DNA of 64,000 bases from DASVUS01 sp036388675 (lineage in GTDB: Bacteria > Armatimonadota > Abditibacteriia > Abditibacteriales > Abditibacteriaceae). The translations under genes and the position numbers were made by a program. The notes beneath the pieces are model-generated. The model worked only from the letters and a program-made list of their open reading frames with translations. It ran no database searches and was not told the DNA's origin. Shown one piece after another: positions 62,595 through 64,000 of this stretch. Within the stretch, counting starts at the first letter, position 1, and each line of letters begins with the position of its first letter. Location: positions 62,001-126,000 of the forward strand of contig DASVRI010000005.1 in NCBI GenBank assembly GCA_036388675.1, given 5' to 3'.

Positions 62595-64000
62595 TTACTC
62601 TGCTGTCTTGTTCGGCAGAAGGCGGCGTTCATTCTCCGCGCTGTCCGCCTTGACATAGTCATTGTCATCGCCAAATGAAAGTAGGAACGGAATACTTGGT
62701 GTAAAAAAGAACTCGCCTCCCCGCATCTTGACGAACCCTCCGAAGGAGAAGGGCTGCTTATTGTCTGAGGCATCATAGACCGGGGGCCATTGTTGAGGCA
62801 CCGCAGCGAGATTCCCCTGCCCGATGATGGGATCAAGGCCGGTTGCAGGCGCAGGAAAGTTGGGGTTATTGGCCCAAGATGCTTGCATGAAGCCGAATTG
62901 ATCGGGAATGCTCGCCTGGTAGCACTGGAACAACAGCCCGACCTGCCCTTTCACGGGTGGCTTGAGCGTGCCGTCCTTCTGGAGTTCCGGCGGAATGAGC
63001 GACCCATTTGGATTCAGCGCGCGCTCGCCGTAGGTAATACCGCGACGAGTGATGCGTCGCCCCTTCTCCACTTGATCCACATCTTCCGGTATGGGGACAT
63101 TGAGTGCGGGTAGCGTTACGCGCCGCGTGTCGCCTCGCGGGTTTGTTTTGCGGATGTGGCCCTGAAAGGGACAGCGCATGGCCGCGATCTCAGTGACCTG
63201 GCCCGCCTGATCCTGCGTAATGCGCACGTCATCGCGATAGTCGAAGTCGTTGAAATCGCGGAACTGCTCCGCCTGCTCGGATCCGGCGGTTTCAGTCGGC
63301 ACTCCGTTTTCAAACCGGCCAACTACGAGGGCTCCCGCCCGCTCCTCTTTAAATATGGGCAACCCGTTCTTCTTCGTGAAGTCTTCGAGCAGTTCCGCCA
63401 ATTTTGCTTCCTGCCGTTTAAATCCGAGAACATCCTGCTCCAGCTTACGGAAAACGAAATACGAGCCGAAACTTTCTGGTGTTGGTGCAAAAGGGTCGGG
63501 AACCAAAACCAGTGACAGCGCGGCGGATGGATCCCATTCAGAAGTGCCGAAATGGCTTCTCTCCGCTTCAACATCCTCCACAAAAAACAGCGGTTGGCTG
63601 ATGCCGTCACGATAGCCAAAGTGTTCCAGGGGCTGATTGTTCTCGTCACGCAAGCCAATACCATCCACCTGCACACAATCAGATAAAACTTTTCTTTGGG
63701 CCAGGTCATCGACAACCCGACCGAGCACATCCTTCAATCGATTAGGATCCTCATCGGCCAAAAGGACCAAAGCATGAACTTCCTTCCCGCTACCGTTAAT
63801 GTCCCAATCCTTGGCATCCGAGTCTTTTAGGTCCTGCTGGGTTTGCTCGTCCTTGATGCCTCTGCTAAAGAGAACATTTGAGGTCAAGCTTGGGTTGCGC
63901 TTCTCCACAAAAGCCGTGAGATCCTTGCCCAGATACTCATACCCTTTGGCGCTTAGCGACAATCCCGCGAAAATGCGGCCGGACAGTCCATTGGCTTTAA
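62595..64000 (-). CDS. DyP-type heme peroxidase (5' end outside the window)
   Basis: At least 468 residues. FGYRDGISQPLF holds the distal GxxDG motif, and CPFQGHIRKTNPRGD the proximal heme His; RRITRRGITYG and QVGLLFQCYQAS follow. DyP enzymes oxidise dyes, lignin-like phenolics and other substrates with H2O2. The first recognisable start (TTG at 63962) is not the true one: the frame continues without a stop to the window edge as ANGLSGRIFAGLSLSAKGYE, so the gene is cut. It heads the oxidative cluster, with the peroxide-producing copper oxidase next. Confidence 0.92.
   Translation of the reverse strand, partial: KANGLSGRIFAGLSLSAKGYEYLGKDLTAFVEKRNPSLTSNVLFSRGIKDEQTQQDLKDSDAKDWDINGSGKEVHALVLLADEDPNRLKDVLGRVVDDLAQRKVLSDCVQVDGIGLRDENNQPLEHFGYRDGISQPLFFVEDVEAERSHFGTSEWDPSAALSLVLVPDPFAPTPESFGSYFVFRKLEQDVLGFKRQEAKLAELLEDFTKKNGLPIFKEERAGALVVGRFENGVPTETAGSEQAEQFRDFNDFDYRDDVRITQDQAGQVTEIAAMRCPFQGHIRKTNPRGDTRRVTLPALNVPIPEDVDQVEKGRRITRRGITYGERALNPNGSLIPPELQKDGTLKPPVKGQVGLLFQCYQASIPDQFGFMQASWANNPNFPAPATGLDPIIGQGNLAAVPQQWPPVYDASDNKQPFSFGGFVKMRGGEFFFTPSIPFLLSFGDDNDYVKADSAENERRLLPNKTAE

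Overview
The window reads as chromosomal DNA from a GC-rich, free-living heterotroph of the Armatimonadota/Abditibacteriota type. The clues are a prepilin-like secreted protein with the H-X9-DG signature next to polysaccharide-active enzymes, many secreted glycosidases (two GH3, one GH26, one DUF4038/apiosidase-like, one polysaccharide lyase), large STAND regulators and an ArsS-type radical SAM protein. The taxonomic call is inference from gene content; there is no rRNA gene or intact tRNA gene to anchor it.

Layout. 0.1-3.0 kb: prepilin-like protein, polysaccharide lyase and sugar oxidoreductase in one operon. 3.1-10.8 kb: two giant STAND/TPR regulators, one fused to a GAF-histidine kinase and one to a SARP/BTAD domain. 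11.1-17.3 kb: DUF4038 glycosidase, JAMM peptidase, nitroreductase, ArsS, a MITE-like intergenic element and a YprB-type nuclease. 17.3-28.2 kb: dense minus-strand housekeeping run (NDP-sugar pyrophosphorylase, YgfZ, membrane protein, rRNA pseudouridine synthase, DD-carboxypeptidase, ScpB, ScpA, M50 protease, LysA). 28.7-32.7 kb: tandem receiver-only response regulators, a small membrane protein and a GAF-SpoIIE phosphatase. 33-35.3 kb: XerC and TrmFO. 35.4-37.8 kb: a duplicated two-gene module of unknown function, one copy partly broken. 38-40.7 kb: CCA transferase, Trm112-like protein, GT2. 40.9-50.6 kb: LacI regulator, two GH3 enzymes, TadE/TadG-like proteins, GH26 mannanase. 51.1-53.1 kb: second SpoIIE phosphatase.

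The right end (about 53.8-64 kb) has a different character: a 3' fragment of a tRNA-Ala, a decayed IS3-type transposase, then a minus-strand set of oxidative enzymes. In transcription order these are a DyP peroxidase (running off the window), a copper radical (galactose/glyoxal) oxidase, a broken animal-type heme peroxidase, an unrecognised 773-residue protein with weak resemblance to quinone-cofactor oxidases, and a LodB-like flavoprotein. Together they look like a peroxide-generating and peroxide-using module brought in as an island.

The strongest unexplained signal is an octamer palindrome, GAGTACTC (preferred context YGAGTACTCR). I count 40 exact copies between 776 and 50853, about one per gene, in all three reading frames and in intergenic DNA, and none from 50854 to 64000. 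It resembles in behaviour the HIP1 octamer of cyanobacteria. Its absence coincides with the putative island.
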